Assembly: GCA_002394365.1 (NCBI GenBank)
Contig: DGTQ01000013.1
Location: 1 to 46,961, forward strand
Source of the DNA: Prevotellaceae bacterium UBA4332
GTDB taxonomy: Bacteria > Bacteroidota > Bacteroidia > Bacteroidales > Bacteroidaceae
DNA: 46,961 nt
Direction: 5' to 3'
The position numbers were made by a program, and so were the translations under genes. The notes under the pieces were generated by a model. That model was not told where the DNA came from. It saw nothing but the letters and a program-made list of their open reading frames with translations, and searched no databases. This document shows, piece after piece, positions 39,360 to 46,961 of this stretch. Position 1 is the first letter of the stretch; each line of letters opens with the position of its first letter.

Positions 39360-42300
39360 TTAATCCTGATTTGACTCTATCCACAGACGTGCATTGACGA
39401 ATGCCTCGTGCCAAGGAGTTACCTGATCCTTCAGGCGACGCTCCTCTGGGTAGTAGCCACACTGCCAAGGGAACTGAGTTCGCTCTGGGTGAGGCATGAT
39501 GGCGAGGTGTCTGCCGTCCTTGCTTGCTATTGCAGCCACGTTGTATGCCGAGCCGTTAGGATTGGCAGGATACTCGCTGTGGTTATACTTAGCCACGATG
39601 TTGTACTCCTGCTCAGCCAGAGGCAGATTGAACTTGCCTTCTCCATGAGCTACCCAGCAGCCTATCTTCTTGCCAGAGAGGCTTCCGAACATTACAGAGT
39701 CATTTTGAGGTATCTGCAGGGTTACGAATGTTGACTCAAACTTATGAGAGTCGTTGTGCAGCATCTGGGCATAGTCGCGAGCGTTGTTTACTGCATGGTC
39801 GTTGTTGAGCAGACCAAGCTCCACCATCAGCTGACAGCCGTTGCATACGCCGAGTGACAGAGTGTCCTTACGTGCATAGAACTTGTCGAGCGACTCCTTT
39901 GCCTTAGGATTGTAGAGGAATGCGCCAGCCCAACCCTTAGCCGAGCCGAGCACGTCAGAGTTAGAGAAACCACCGCAGAAGGCTATGAGGTTAACCTCCT
40001 CCAATGTCTCACGACCTGTTATGAGGTCGGTCATGGTTACATCCTTCACGTCGAAGCCAGCGATGTAGAATGAGTAAGCCATCTCGCGCTCTGAGTTGGT
40101 GCCCTTCTCACGTATGATAGCGGCAACGGGGCGCTTGCCCTCTGGACGTGGAGTAACGGTAAGAGTCTTGCCCTCGTCAGCTCCGAAGTTCCACTCCACA
40201 GGAATGTTCTTGTAGTTGATGAAACGCTCTGAAGCCTTGCCGTTGAAGCTCTGCTTACGGTCGAGCAGATATGAAGTGCTGTACCATGTGTCGCGCAGTT
40301 CGTCAATATCGAAGTCGAACGTCATCTCCCTGTCTGCCAGCATAGCGTTTGGCACGTTGGCGTTGCTCACGGTCTTCGTGATGGAAATCTTGCGTTCTGC
40401 CTGTGTAGTACCAATCTTTGCATAGCCCACGCCAGCATCCTCCAGAATCTTCTTCACGCGGTTGGCGTCCTCTTCCTTCACCTGAATAACCACACCTGGG
40501 TTCTCGGCAAAGAGCACCTTAACGATGTCGCCCTCCTGTATCTTGTCGAAGTTCAGCTTCAAGCCGCCCTTGGTGTTGGCGAAGCACATTTCAAGCAGAG
40601 TGGTGATGATACCGCCTGCGCTGATGTCGTGACCTGCCAGCACGAGTCCCTCCTGTACCAACTGCTGAACAGCGAGGAAGGCATCGCGGAAATACTCTGG
40701 GTTCTTCACCGTTGGCACGTCTGAACCCACCTTGCCCAGACTCTGTGCGAAGGCAGAACCACCCAACTGAAGGGCATCGAAAGAGAAGTCTATATAGTAG
40801 AGGCGTGAAGCCTTTACATCTTTTATTACAGGGCTGACGGTCTTCTTCACATCGTTCACCTCGCCGCCCGCACTTACTATCACGGTGCCTGGAGCGATAA
40901 TCTTCTTGCCGTCAGGGTATTTCTGCGTCATAGAGAGTGAATCCTTACCAGTTGGCACATTTATCTGGAGTTCACAGCAGAAGTCAGACAGTGCCTTGAC
41001 AGCCTTATACAGGCGTGCATCCTCACCCTGTTGAGCACGGCAAGGCCACATCCAGTTGGCTGAGAGCGATACAGAGTCAAGTCCCTCTGCCATAGAAGCA
41101 AATACGATATTGGTAAGAGCCTCAGCTACAGAGAGCACCGAACCAGCTTCTGGGTTGGCGAGTGCTGCCTGTGGCGCATGACCTATAGAGGTTGCTATGC
41201 CCTTGGTGCCTGTATAGTCGAGAGCTACCACACCACAGTCGGAGAGTGGCAACTGCAACTCGCCCTGACACTGCTGGCGTGCTACCCTACCCGTCACGGA
41301 GCGGTCAACCTTGTTGGTCAGCCAGTCCTTACATGCCACAGCCTCCAACTGGAGCACGTTCTTGAGGTAGTCGGTAAGTTTTTCGTTGAGGGTTGAGCCC
41401 TGAGAGAGTCCGCTGAGGTCATAGGTTGCCACATCATACTTGCGCTCCACAGTCTTGTCCTCCATGATGGTCTTTGGTGAACTGCCAAACATCTGGTCAA
41501 CAGAGAGGTCGAACGGACGCACGCCGTCAGCCTGCTCGAAGGCGAAGCGATGGTCGCCAGTAGTCTCGCCGACGGTATACATAGGAGCACGCTCGCGGTC
41601 AGCTATCTTCTGCACATGCTCTATAGCCTTCTCGTCTATGAGCAAGCCCATGCGCTCCTGTGACTCGTTGGCTATGATTTCCTTGGCCGAGAGGGTCTTG
41701 TCGCCTATAGGCAGTTTGCTCATATCGATAAGTCCGCCACACTCCTCCACGAGCTCTGACAGGCAGTTTACGTGACCAGCCGAGCCGTGGTCGTGGATAG
41801 AAACTATAGGATTCTCGTCTTCCTCGCCGAGGGCACGGATTACGTTGTATGCACGCTTCTGCATCTCAGGGTTGGCACGCTGAACGGCATTCAGTTCGAT
41901 GCCTGAAGAATAGCGTCCTGTCTCCACACTTGACACGGAGCCGCCACCCAGTCCGATGCGGTAGTTCTCACCACCCATCACAACTATCTTGTTGCCAGCC
42001 TCAGGCTTGCCCTTCAGACAGTCGCGCTTGATGCCGTAGCCTACGCCACCTGCCAGCATTATCACCTTGTCGTAAGCATACTGCTCATCCTTCTCCTGAT
42101 GCTCGAACGTGAGCACCGAACCGCAAATCAGCGGCTGACCGAACTTATTGCCGAAGTCACTCGCACCGTTTGATGCCTTGATGAGTATCTGTTCTGGTGT
42201 CTGATACAACCACTTGCGCACCGGCAGAATCTTCTCCCAAGCGTTATTGGTGCTCTCCTTGCGAGGGTAAGAGGTCATATAGACAGCCGTACCAGCGATA

Positions 42301-43142
42301 GGCCATGAGCCTTTTCCGCCACCCATACGGTCGCGAATCTCGCCACCCGTACCCGTAGCAGCACCGTTGAATGGCTCTACGGTGGTAGGGAAGTTGTGGG
42401 TCTCAGCCTTCAGCGAGATTACACTCTCCACCTCCTTTATTTTATAGAGGTCTGGCTGAGAGTGGTCGCTTGGCGAGAACTGCTCTATCATTGGTCCCTG
42501 AGCGAAGGCTACGTTGTCAGCGTATGCCGAGAGTATCTTGTTAGGATTCTCCTGCGTGGTCTTCTTAATCATCTTGAAGAGCGAAGACTCCTGCTCCACT
42601 CCGTCGATGATGAATGTGCCACCGAATATCTTGTGACGGCAGTGCTCTGAGTTTATCTGTGCGAAGCCGAATATCTCCGAGTCGGTGAGCGGTCTGCCCA
42701 ACTGCTTCTCTACGTCGTGCAGATATGCTATCTCCTCCTTCGAGAGAGCCAGACCCTCCTGCTCGTTGTATTCCTCAAGGTTCTCCACGTGCTTGATAGG
42801 CTCTGGCTTGATATCTACCGTAAAGATATTCTGGTCCAGCCCCTCATACATACGCTGCAGCATAGGGTCATATTCAGCATCCTCGCTGTCAACGGGGAAA
42901 TACTCCTCTATGCGCGAGATGCCCTTGATGGACATGTTCTGGGTTATCTCCACCGCATTGGTACTCCAGGGGGTAATCATCTCGCGTCGCGGACCCACGA
43001 AGTATCCACTCAGCTCTTTGTCGTTAAGCAACGTTGCATTGTCGTACAACCAGCACAATGCCTGCTGTTCCTGCTCACCTGGCTGATGATTTATCTCAGT
43101 CGCAATGATGTGTGCAGAAGGAGTCTTGAAGAATAATATCAT
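39360..43142 (-). CDS. purL: phosphoribosylformylglycinamidine synthase
   Basis: Converts FGAR to FGAM in purine synthesis, using glutamine and ATP. 1260 residues, the large single-chain type that contains both the synthase and the glutaminase. N-terminal linker region, then SEHCRHKIFGG near residue 178, the ATP-binding segment with GGEIRDRMGGGKGS (about 268-281), a second AIRS-like half, and the class I glutamine amidotransferase domain at the C-terminus with LGVCNGCQLMVELG (catalytic Cys) and HGEGKF. It is the first gene of a run that also includes two chromate-transporter halves. Confidence 0.97.
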   Translation of the reverse strand: MILFFKTPSAHIIATEINHQPGEQEQQALCWLYDNATLLNDKELSGYFVGPRREMITPWSTNAVEITQNMSIKGISRIEEYFPVDSEDAEYDPMLQRMYEGLDQNIFTVDIKPEPIKHVENLEEYNEQEGLALSKEEIAYLHDVEKQLGRPLTDSEIFGFAQINSEHCRHKIFGGTFIIDGVEQESSLFKMIKKTTQENPNKILSAYADNVAFAQGPMIEQFSPSDHSQPDLYKIKEVESVISLKAETHNFPTTVEPFNGAATGTGGEIRDRMGGGKGSWPIAGTAVYMTSYPRKESTNNAWEKILPVRKWLYQTPEQILIKASNGASDFGNKFGQPLICGSVLTFEHQEKDEQYAYDKVIMLAGGVGYGIKRDCLKGKPEAGNKIVVMGGENYRIGLGGGSVSSVETGRYSSGIELNAVQRANPEMQKRAYNVIRALGEEDENPIVSIHDHGSAGHVNCLSELVEECGGLIDMSKLPIGDKTLSAKEIIANESQERMGLLIDEKAIEHVQKIADRERAPMYTVGETTGDHRFAFEQADGVRPFDLSVDQMFGSSPKTIMEDKTVERKYDVATYDLSGLSQGSTLNEKLTDYLKNVLQLEAVACKDWLTNKVDRSVTGRVARQQCQGELQLPLSDCGVVALDYTGTKGIATSIGHAPQAALANPEAGSVLSVAEALTNIVFASMAEGLDSVSLSANWMWPCRAQQGEDARLYKAVKALSDFCCELQINVPTGKDSLSMTQKYPDGKKIIAPGTVIVSAGGEVNDVKKTVSPVIKDVKASRLYYIDFSFDALQLGGSAFAQSLGKVGSDVPTVKNPEYFRDAFLAVQQLVQEGLVLAGHDISAGGIITTLLEMCFANTKGGLKLNFDKIQEGDIVKVLFAENPGVVIQVKEEDANRVKKILEDAGVGYAKIGTTQAERKISITKTVSNANVPNAMLADREMTFDFDIDELRDTWYSTSYLLDRKQSFNGKASERFINYKNIPVEWNFGADEGKTLTVTPRPEGKRPVAAIIREKGTNSEREMAYSFYIAGFDVKDVTMTDLITGRETLEEVNLIAFCGGFSNSDVLGSAKGWAGAFLYNPKAKESLDKFYARKDTLSLGVCNGCQLMVELGLLNNDHAVNNARDYAQMLHNDSHKFESTFVTLQIPQNDSVMFGSLSGKKIGCWVAHGEGKFNLPLAEQEYNIVAKYNHSEYPANPNGSAYNVAAIASKDGRHLAIMPHPERTQFPWQCGYYPEERRLKDQVTPWHEAFVNARLWIESNQD

Positions 43143-43185
43143 TTTTCTCTATCTTGTTTTTTTATGTGTTCTTTATAATTTCCTG

Positions 43186-43193
43186 CAAATATA
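43186..43193 (-). promoter_or_regulatory. -7 box of purL
   Basis: TATATTTG on the minus strand, 43 bases before the purL ATG. It is divergent from the ispD promoter at 43237. Confidence 0.55.
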
Positions 43194-43236
43194 CAACTTT
43201 TTTTCGACATTACGTATCTATTACCCATTTTTTTTG

Positions 43237-43244
43237 TACTTTTG
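43237..43244 (+). promoter_or_regulatory. -7 box of ispD
   Basis: TACTTTTG, leaving an unusually long leader of about 185 bases before ATG 43435. Confidence 0.55.
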
Positions 43245-43249
43245 CAATC

Positions 43250-43434
43250 AACCTTCAAGTTTCAAGCCTAGCTTCGCTGACGCTCTTGATACCTTCCAAC
43301 AGTCAATGCCTTACCCCCTTCGGTTCCCCCGTTTCGCGGGGGACAGAAACCGCAGGAGCAACATCAGCTCGACTGTTAAAGGTCGGTCTCGGCGAGCTTT
43401 CAATCTTCAATCTTTCAATCTTCAATCTTTCAAC
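43250..43434 (+). other. long repeat-containing leader of ispD
   Basis: The leader has a hairpin CCCCCGTTTCGCGGGGG (about 43326-43342) and ends in tandem CAATCTTCAATCTTT repeats (about 43401-43431) that run right up to the ATG. The frame is open upstream of ATG 43435, but those codons are repeat-derived, so the longer start is not used. Confidence 0.45.
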
Positions 43435-44133
43435 ATGGATTACGTAATAATAGTAGCAGGTGGCAAGGGACTTCGCATGGGAGGCGAAGTGCCCAAGCAG
43501 TTTATCCCCATAGCAGGCAAGCCCGTCTTGATGCGCACAATAGAGAGGTTTCACGAGTATTCTTCCAACCTTAAAATCATCCTCGTCCTTCCTAAGGCTC
43601 AGCAAGAGTACTGGCATCAGCTTTGTGAGGAATATCACTTTGGCATTAAGTTGCAGATAGCCGATGGAGGTGAAACCCGCTTCCACTCTGTGCAAAACGG
43701 TCTTCGCCTTATACCAGACGATGAGCAAGGCATTGTGGGAGTGCATGATGGGGTAAGACCCTTTGTGAGCGTTGAGGTCATCAAGCGATGTTATGAAACA
43801 GCAAGAAAGGCAAAAGCAGTAATTCCAGTTGTTCCTGTGGTGGAGACCCTTCGCCACCTTTCTGGTGATAAGGGTTACAATGTTCTCCGTAGCGACTATC
43901 GCTTGGTACAGACCCCTCAGACCTTCGACATCCAACTATTGAAGGCTGCCAACCAACAGCCTTACACTGAGCAGTTTACAGACGATGCAAGTGTAGTAGA
44001 AACGTATATGAGAGCCTACCCCCAAGGGTTAGGGGTAGGCTCTATCACTATGGTTGAAGGCAACAGAGAGAACATCAAACTCACCACCCCATTCGATTTG
44101 AGAATAGCAGAGGTTTTGGTAAATGAAGAATGA
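43435..44133 (+). CDS. ispD: 2-C-methyl-D-erythritol 4-phosphate cytidylyltransferase
   Basis: Third step of the MEP pathway to isoprenoids: adds CMP from CTP to MEP. The start MDYVIIVAGGKGLRMGGEVPKQF carries the nucleotide-binding loop. Also seen are VHDGVRPFVS (about 104-113), VETLR near 132 and QTPQTFD near 158. At 232 residues it is the expected length and fits IspD, not the related TarI. It is monocistronic and ends at the 44151-44193 terminator. Confidence 0.95.
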   Translation: MDYVIIVAGGKGLRMGGEVPKQFIPIAGKPVLMRTIERFHEYSSNLKIILVLPKAQQEYWHQLCEEYHFGIKLQIADGGETRFHSVQNGLRLIPDDEQGIVGVHDGVRPFVSVEVIKRCYETARKAKAVIPVVPVVETLRHLSGDKGYNVLRSDYRLVQTPQTFDIQLLKAANQQPYTEQFTDDASVVETYMRAYPQGLGVGSITMVEGNRENIKLTTPFDLRIAEVLVNEE

Positions 44134-44150
44134 AGAATGCTGGAATTATA

Positions 44151-44193
44151 AAAAAAATCAGCCAACTTCTTATCGGAGTTGGCTGATTTTTTT
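44151..44193. terminator. bidirectional terminator
   Basis: TCAGCCAACT, nine-base loop, AGTTGGCTGA, with A7 before and T7 after. Serves ispD and the convergent small-peptide gene. Confidence 0.9.
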
Positions 44194-44233
44194 ATCGCTA
44201 CTGATTGGAGACTTATTGCTAGTCTTCTTAGTC

Positions 44234-44380
44234 TTACTCAAAACTTATATCAAGGCTTTCTGCCTGATTCTGGTTGCCTTCCTCGTTTGGGTCCACATCT
44301 ACAGGACTACCATTCAACAACTGTATTGGCTTAATGTTAATCGCCTTTGCTGAAGGCAAAATATATTTCTTCTTTTTCAT
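44234..44380 (-). CDS. 48-residue peptide of the Bacteroidales MKKKYxxPxxxxI type
   Basis: Reads MKKKKYILPSAKAINIKPI, then QLLNGSPVDVDPNEEGNQNQ and AESLDISFE. The layout (Lys-rich start, Y-x-x-P, alternating hydrophobics, then LLxGSP and an acidic disordered tail) is a pattern I have seen repeatedly in short unannotated Prevotella and Bacteroides genes. No transmembrane segment is seen. It begins 17 bases after the stop of the secreted protein gene and is therefore in the same transcript. The function is unknown. Possibilities include a peptide processed near LNGS or a partner of the upstream surface protein. Confidence 0.6.
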   Translation of the reverse strand: MKKKKYILPSAKAINIKPIQLLNGSPVDVDPNEEGNQNQAESLDISFE

Positions 44381-44397
44381 TTCTTTTCTCCTCCTTA

Positions 44398-45681
44398 TTA
44401 CTTAATAACTTTCTTACCATTATTTATATATACACCACCCTTAGATGGAGCACCATTCAGTTTCCTACCGTCAAGGGTATAATAACTATTAATCATAAAC
44501 TGGGCATCGCGAACTGCTTTCACTCCAGTCGCCTCATCCCAGTTCACCGTTATGCTCTGTCCGCTACCTGCAGGCAAGGCTGATGTGAGTATAGGCAGAT
44601 AGGCACGATTTGCAGGCATCTTGTCATTAGGGTTGCTTGATGCTGCAATCTTCACGAACTTGCCTCCACTCATCATGAAGTTGGTGTACTCACCTACTGT
44701 CTGGTCAACATGTGTTGCCTCCACCACTGCTATGAGGGCATTACCCTCTATCGCCTCAGGCGTCTGGCTTGAAGCCACAAGGGTGTATGTTTCTCCACCT
44801 ATGCCTTTTATCAGCACACCTGTGTTGGCTGGGATAGTTCCCTCCACCTTCTGAGTTGATATGGTGTTCTTTCCACTATCGTAAGTCTTGCAAGTGTAAG
44901 CCTCCAAGCCTTCTGGTAATACTACTGCTGTGTTCGCAGAGAATGTTCCTATGCCTGATGATGGGACTGTGTAGGTTATTGCATCTGCTACCAGACGAAC
45001 TGGAATACCCGTGTCATTATAGCTCCAATCGTCAAATTTTGCTCCTCCATCATATAAGCCTGGAGTAAATCTCTTATTTTCAAATGTTGTAGTACTATTG
45101 TAATATGCACGATTTCCATAAGAAGAGCCACTTGTAGTGTATCCTGCAGCTGGTAGGAATATAGCTCCAGCTTCTTCCATCTTCCCCCAACCATCCATGC
45201 TCACTGTAGCTGTATAATTGTCAGAACCTGTGTGATTAAAGAGAGTGCCTGTAAAATCCACGCCATCGGGGTGCACATAGTAGTCAGGGAATATTATCAC
45301 ACCTCTATATGCACCTCCTATGGTAGCCCTAATAAAGCGAGCTCCTGCAGACAGAGTGTTTGTTACTGAACGCTGGGTATAGAGGTATTCCCATTCTGGT
45401 TGTGACATAATGTACCAAGCAACATTGTCTTCAGGAAAACTATAGTCGCCATATTCAAACAAGTCTTTCTGGCTGGGAGTTTGACTTGATCCAAAATAAT
45501 CCCACTGATTTTCTGCAAACTGCCATGTTGAGCCTACATACTGCAAATTACCTTTTGAGAATACAACTTTCTTTGTGCTACTGATAGAAAAAACTCCATT
45601 CATAGCACCATTAGTGTTTATAGCCCATGCTCCAGAGGCGAAGCAGAGGAAGAACGATAAAAGGGTAAATAATTTTTTCAT
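44398..45681 (-). CDS. secreted protein with C-terminal sorting-like motif
   Basis: 427 residues. Signal peptide MKKLFTLLSFFLCFASGAWA. The N-terminal region has VVFSKGNLQYVGSTWQFAENQWDYFG (about 38-63), a module I recognise from many Prevotella surface proteins. The middle is rich in Gly, Thr, Tyr and strand-like. The end reads YYTLDGRKLNGAPSKGG then VYINNGKKVIK, which resembles type IX secretion C-terminal domains of Prevotella and suggests export to the cell surface. The type IX machinery is not in this window. The substrate or role is unknown. Confidence 0.75.
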   Translation of the reverse strand: MKKLFTLLSFFLCFASGAWAINTNGAMNGVFSISSTKKVVFSKGNLQYVGSTWQFAENQWDYFGSSQTPSQKDLFEYGDYSFPEDNVAWYIMSQPEWEYLYTQRSVTNTLSAGARFIRATIGGAYRGVIIFPDYYVHPDGVDFTGTLFNHTGSDNYTATVSMDGWGKMEEAGAIFLPAAGYTTSGSSYGNRAYYNSTTTFENKRFTPGLYDGGAKFDDWSYNDTGIPVRLVADAITYTVPSSGIGTFSANTAVVLPEGLEAYTCKTYDSGKNTISTQKVEGTIPANTGVLIKGIGGETYTLVASSQTPEAIEGNALIAVVEATHVDQTVGEYTNFMMSGGKFVKIAASSNPNDKMPANRAYLPILTSALPAGSGQSITVNWDEATGVKAVRDAQFMINSYYTLDGRKLNGAPSKGGVYINNGKKVIK

Positions 45682-45732
45682 GTTCTTTTTTTATTTATAG
45701 TTTTAGTATGTGAATTATTTCATTTTGGGGCA

Positions 45733-45778
45733 CGAAAAAGGTGCATTACAGGCTCTCTGTGAGCCCATAATGCACCTT
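45733..45778 (-). terminator. terminator between the 63-residue gene and the secreted protein gene
   Basis: Minus strand AAGGTGCATTA pairs with TAATGCACCTT around an inner GGCTC/GAGCC stem, followed by TTTTTC. It ends the transcript of the 45898 gene, though no promoter is evident between it and the secreted protein gene, so some read-through may be used. Confidence 0.75.
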
Positions 45779-45897
45779 ATGATTCCTTGGCGTAGAGTTT
45801 TCTTTCTTTACACTATACCTATAGGTGGGGGGGGTAATATTTTTTATTAACTTAGCGGTTGTCTGCATTTGTGGGTTATTTTTATCTTATACATATA

Positions 45898-46089
45898 TTA
45901 TTCTTCAAGACACTGCCTCATCAAATCGTCTGCATCCTCTGCAACAAATACATTTCCCTCCTCCAGGTCTCTCATAGAGAGTTCGTAAGAGGAGTAACTA
46001 ATTGCCTTCTTTATGTCTTTTATCATAGACATGTCATATATGTTTACCAATATCTGCCCTTCTGAGGGCATTGTTAATGCATGTGCCAT
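45898..46089 (-). CDS. hypothetical protein, 63 aa
   Basis: Start at ATG 46089 (MAHALTMPSEGQILVNIYDM). A longer frame would begin upstream of the promoter box. Soluble, mixed helix/strand, with an acidic helical C-terminus (EGNVFVAEDADDLMRQCLEE). Its size and acidic tail recall antitoxins, but no toxin gene is adjacent. I do not recognise the family. Own promoter at 46121-46128 and terminator at 45733-45778. Confidence 0.55.
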   Translation of the reverse strand: MAHALTMPSEGQILVNIYDMSMIKDIKKAISYSSYELSMRDLEEGNVFVAEDADDLMRQCLEE

Positions 46090-46120
46090 GATTATTTTTC
46101 TTTTTTTCAGTTTCTTTTTG

Positions 46121-46128
46121 CAAAGATA
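46121..46128 (-). promoter_or_regulatory. -7 box of the 63-residue gene
   Basis: TATCTTTG on the minus strand, 31 bases before ATG 46089. Confidence 0.6.
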
Positions 46129-46522
46129 CAACTTTTTTTCTTACAAACAAGAAAAATGAGAAAAAAACTTTGCATTTAAGCGATTTAGCAAATTTGCTAA
46201 ATGCGGAAACCACACTTTCAACGTACTCCTGCATAGCTTCTGAGTGCTGTTGCTTAGCTTTTAACTAACAAATCAGGCTGATTTATGGAACAAACTAGGC
46301 TAGTTTGTTCAACAAAGTAGGTTAGTTTGTTCAACAAAGTAGGCTAGTTTGATGAACAAAGTAGGCTAGTTTGTTATTTAGAAGCTTTGTGTCTGGAGGC
46401 TAAGGCTGAGAAATGAAGAGTGAAGAAATGAGAATGAGAGTCGAGATATAAAAATTCTTCACTCTTCATTCTTCACTCTTCATTTTTTTATGCTCATCGC
46501 TTGCAGGTCTTCATTTTTTTTG
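46129..46522. other. intergenic spacer upstream of recG
   Basis: No gene is seen. It contains the 22-base palindrome array (46252-46384), then CTTCACTCTTCATT simple repeats (about 46457-46484) leading into the recG promoter. Confidence 0.55.
46252..46384. repeat. array of palindromic cores, 22-base period, 6 units
   Basis: Centres at 46255, 46277, 46299, 46321, 46343 and 46365, each 22 bases apart. The first core is GCTTAGC, the others variants of CAAACTAGGCTAGTTTG. Units 3-5 are near-perfect palindromes separated by TTCAAC or GATGAAC. Confidence 0.75.
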
Positions 46523-46530
46523 TATCTTTG
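46523..46530 (+). promoter_or_regulatory. -7 box of recG, nearly leaderless
   Basis: TATCTTTG, only 10 bases before the GTG start at 46541. Confidence 0.6.
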
Positions 46531-46540
46531 CAAGTGAAAA

Positions 46541-46961
46541 GTGAGCAGCATACTTGAGCAGGACATAAAGTACCTTAGCGGGGTGGGTCCGCAGAGGCAG
46601 CAGATACTCAGCCAGGAGCTGGGCATCCGCTCTTTTGGCGACTTGCTGGAGTATTACCCCTACAAGCATGTTGACAGAACCAAGATTTACAAGATAAGGG
46701 AGCTGACGCTCGAGATGCCTTTTGTGCAGGTGAAGGGGTCGATTCTCTCCTTCGAGACCTTCGACATGGGGCCTCGCAAGAAGCGTGTGGTTGCCCACTT
46801 TGGCGACGGCACTGGGGTGATGGACCTCGTGTGGTTTTCTGGTGCGCAGTATATAAAGAAGACTTACAAGGTAGGCAAGGAGTACGTGGTGTTTGGCAGA
46901 CCTACCGTGTTCAACGGGCGATTTCAGGTGAGCCACCCTGAGATGGAGACAGCCTCTCCCC
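46541..46961 (+). CDS. recG: ATP-dependent DNA helicase RecG, N-terminal part (cut by window edge)
   Basis: Fork-reversal and Holliday-junction helicase. Only the first 140 codons are in the window. The frame opens with GTG 46541 (an in-frame TGA lies two codons upstream) and reads SSILEQDIKYLSGVGPQRQQ, the typical RecG opening with its helix-hairpin segment. The wedge/OB domain follows (LLEYYPYKHVDRTKIYKI, then VKGSILSFETFDMG and MDLVWFSGAQYIKK), which grips the fork. The helicase motifs would lie outside the window. The GTG start directly after the promoter makes the mRNA nearly leaderless. Confidence 0.88.
   Translation, partial: MSSILEQDIKYLSGVGPQRQQILSQELGIRSFGDLLEYYPYKHVDRTKIYKIRELTLEMPFVQVKGSILSFETFDMGPRKKRVVAHFGDGTGVMDLVWFSGAQYIKKTYKVGKEYVVFGRPTVFNGRFQVSHPEMETASP

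Noticed and set aside
43105..43434. N-terminal extension of IspD by 110 residues
   Set aside because: The extension covers the promoter and simple repeats; IspD proteins begin at the MDYVIIVAGG motif.
44123..44353. 76-residue plus-strand frame after ispD
   Set aside because: It runs through the bidirectional terminator and lies opposite the better supported 48-residue peptide gene.
45898..46089. Toxin-antitoxin pair
   Set aside because: The acidic 63-residue protein has no partner gene on either side and has its own terminator.

Overview
The window is a stretch of chromosome from a Bacteroidota bacterium, most likely a Bacteroidales member close to Prevotella. Five things point there. The promoters are of the Bacteroidota type, with a TAnnTTTG box about 20 bases after a TTTG-like element, and they recur in front of most transcription units. 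The primary sigma factor is short and lacks region 1.1. A secreted protein ends in a Prevotella-style C-terminal sorting motif. Aspartate carbamoyltransferase has an adjacent PyrI regulatory subunit. The tRNAs carry no encoded CCA. There is no prophage, transposase or integrase, so most of the window is ordinary core genome with two accessory blocks.

Layout. 1-5 kb: a small secreted protein, ManC, the primary sigma factor, and a Lys/Ala-rich PIN-domain protein with an AT-hook. 5.1-7 kb: two identical tRNA-Asp genes and an OmpA-family porin. 7-14.5 kb: pyrimidine synthesis (carB behind a histidine-kinase-like gene, and pyrB-pyrI) with a secreted LAS-peptidase-like protein between. 14.6-18.5 kb: a class A penicillin-binding protein and glucuronate isomerase. 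18.8-23.5 kb: an AT-rich, tightly spaced four-gene operon on the minus strand (unknown protein, RecD/Pif1-like helicase, TPR plus cold-shock-like protein, TerB-like protein). 23.7-25.3 kb: a candidate small RNA, tRNA-Pro and leuB. 25.4-31.9 kb: a complete LlaJI-type restriction-modification operon (two cytosine methyltransferases, a McrB-like AAA motor and a PD-(D/E)XK nuclease), each gene overlapping the next by ATGA. 31.9-32.4 kb: a strongly promoted, highly structured RNA region that ends in a terminator touching the first methyltransferase start codon. 32.4-33.4 kb: repeat-rich spacer. 33.5-43 kb: azlCD, a cytoplasmic GH13 amylase, and a minus-strand run purL, two chromate-transporter halves, an unknown gene and a hydroxyacid dehydrogenase. 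43.4-47 kb: ispD, a secreted protein with a sorting-like C-terminus followed by a 48-residue peptide gene, another small gene, and the start of recG.

The most unusual material is in four places. First, the two-part structured RNA in front of the restriction operon contains mutually exclusive terminator and antiterminator helices. Second, the helicase/TPR/TerB operon lies only 2 kb from the restriction system and may be a defence system. Third, four intergenic arrays of short palindromic cores, unlike one another in sequence, share a strict 21- or 22-base period. Fourth, the kinase gene ahead of carB lacks the phospho-acceptor histidine and has a terminator and a possible mini-ORF in its leader.
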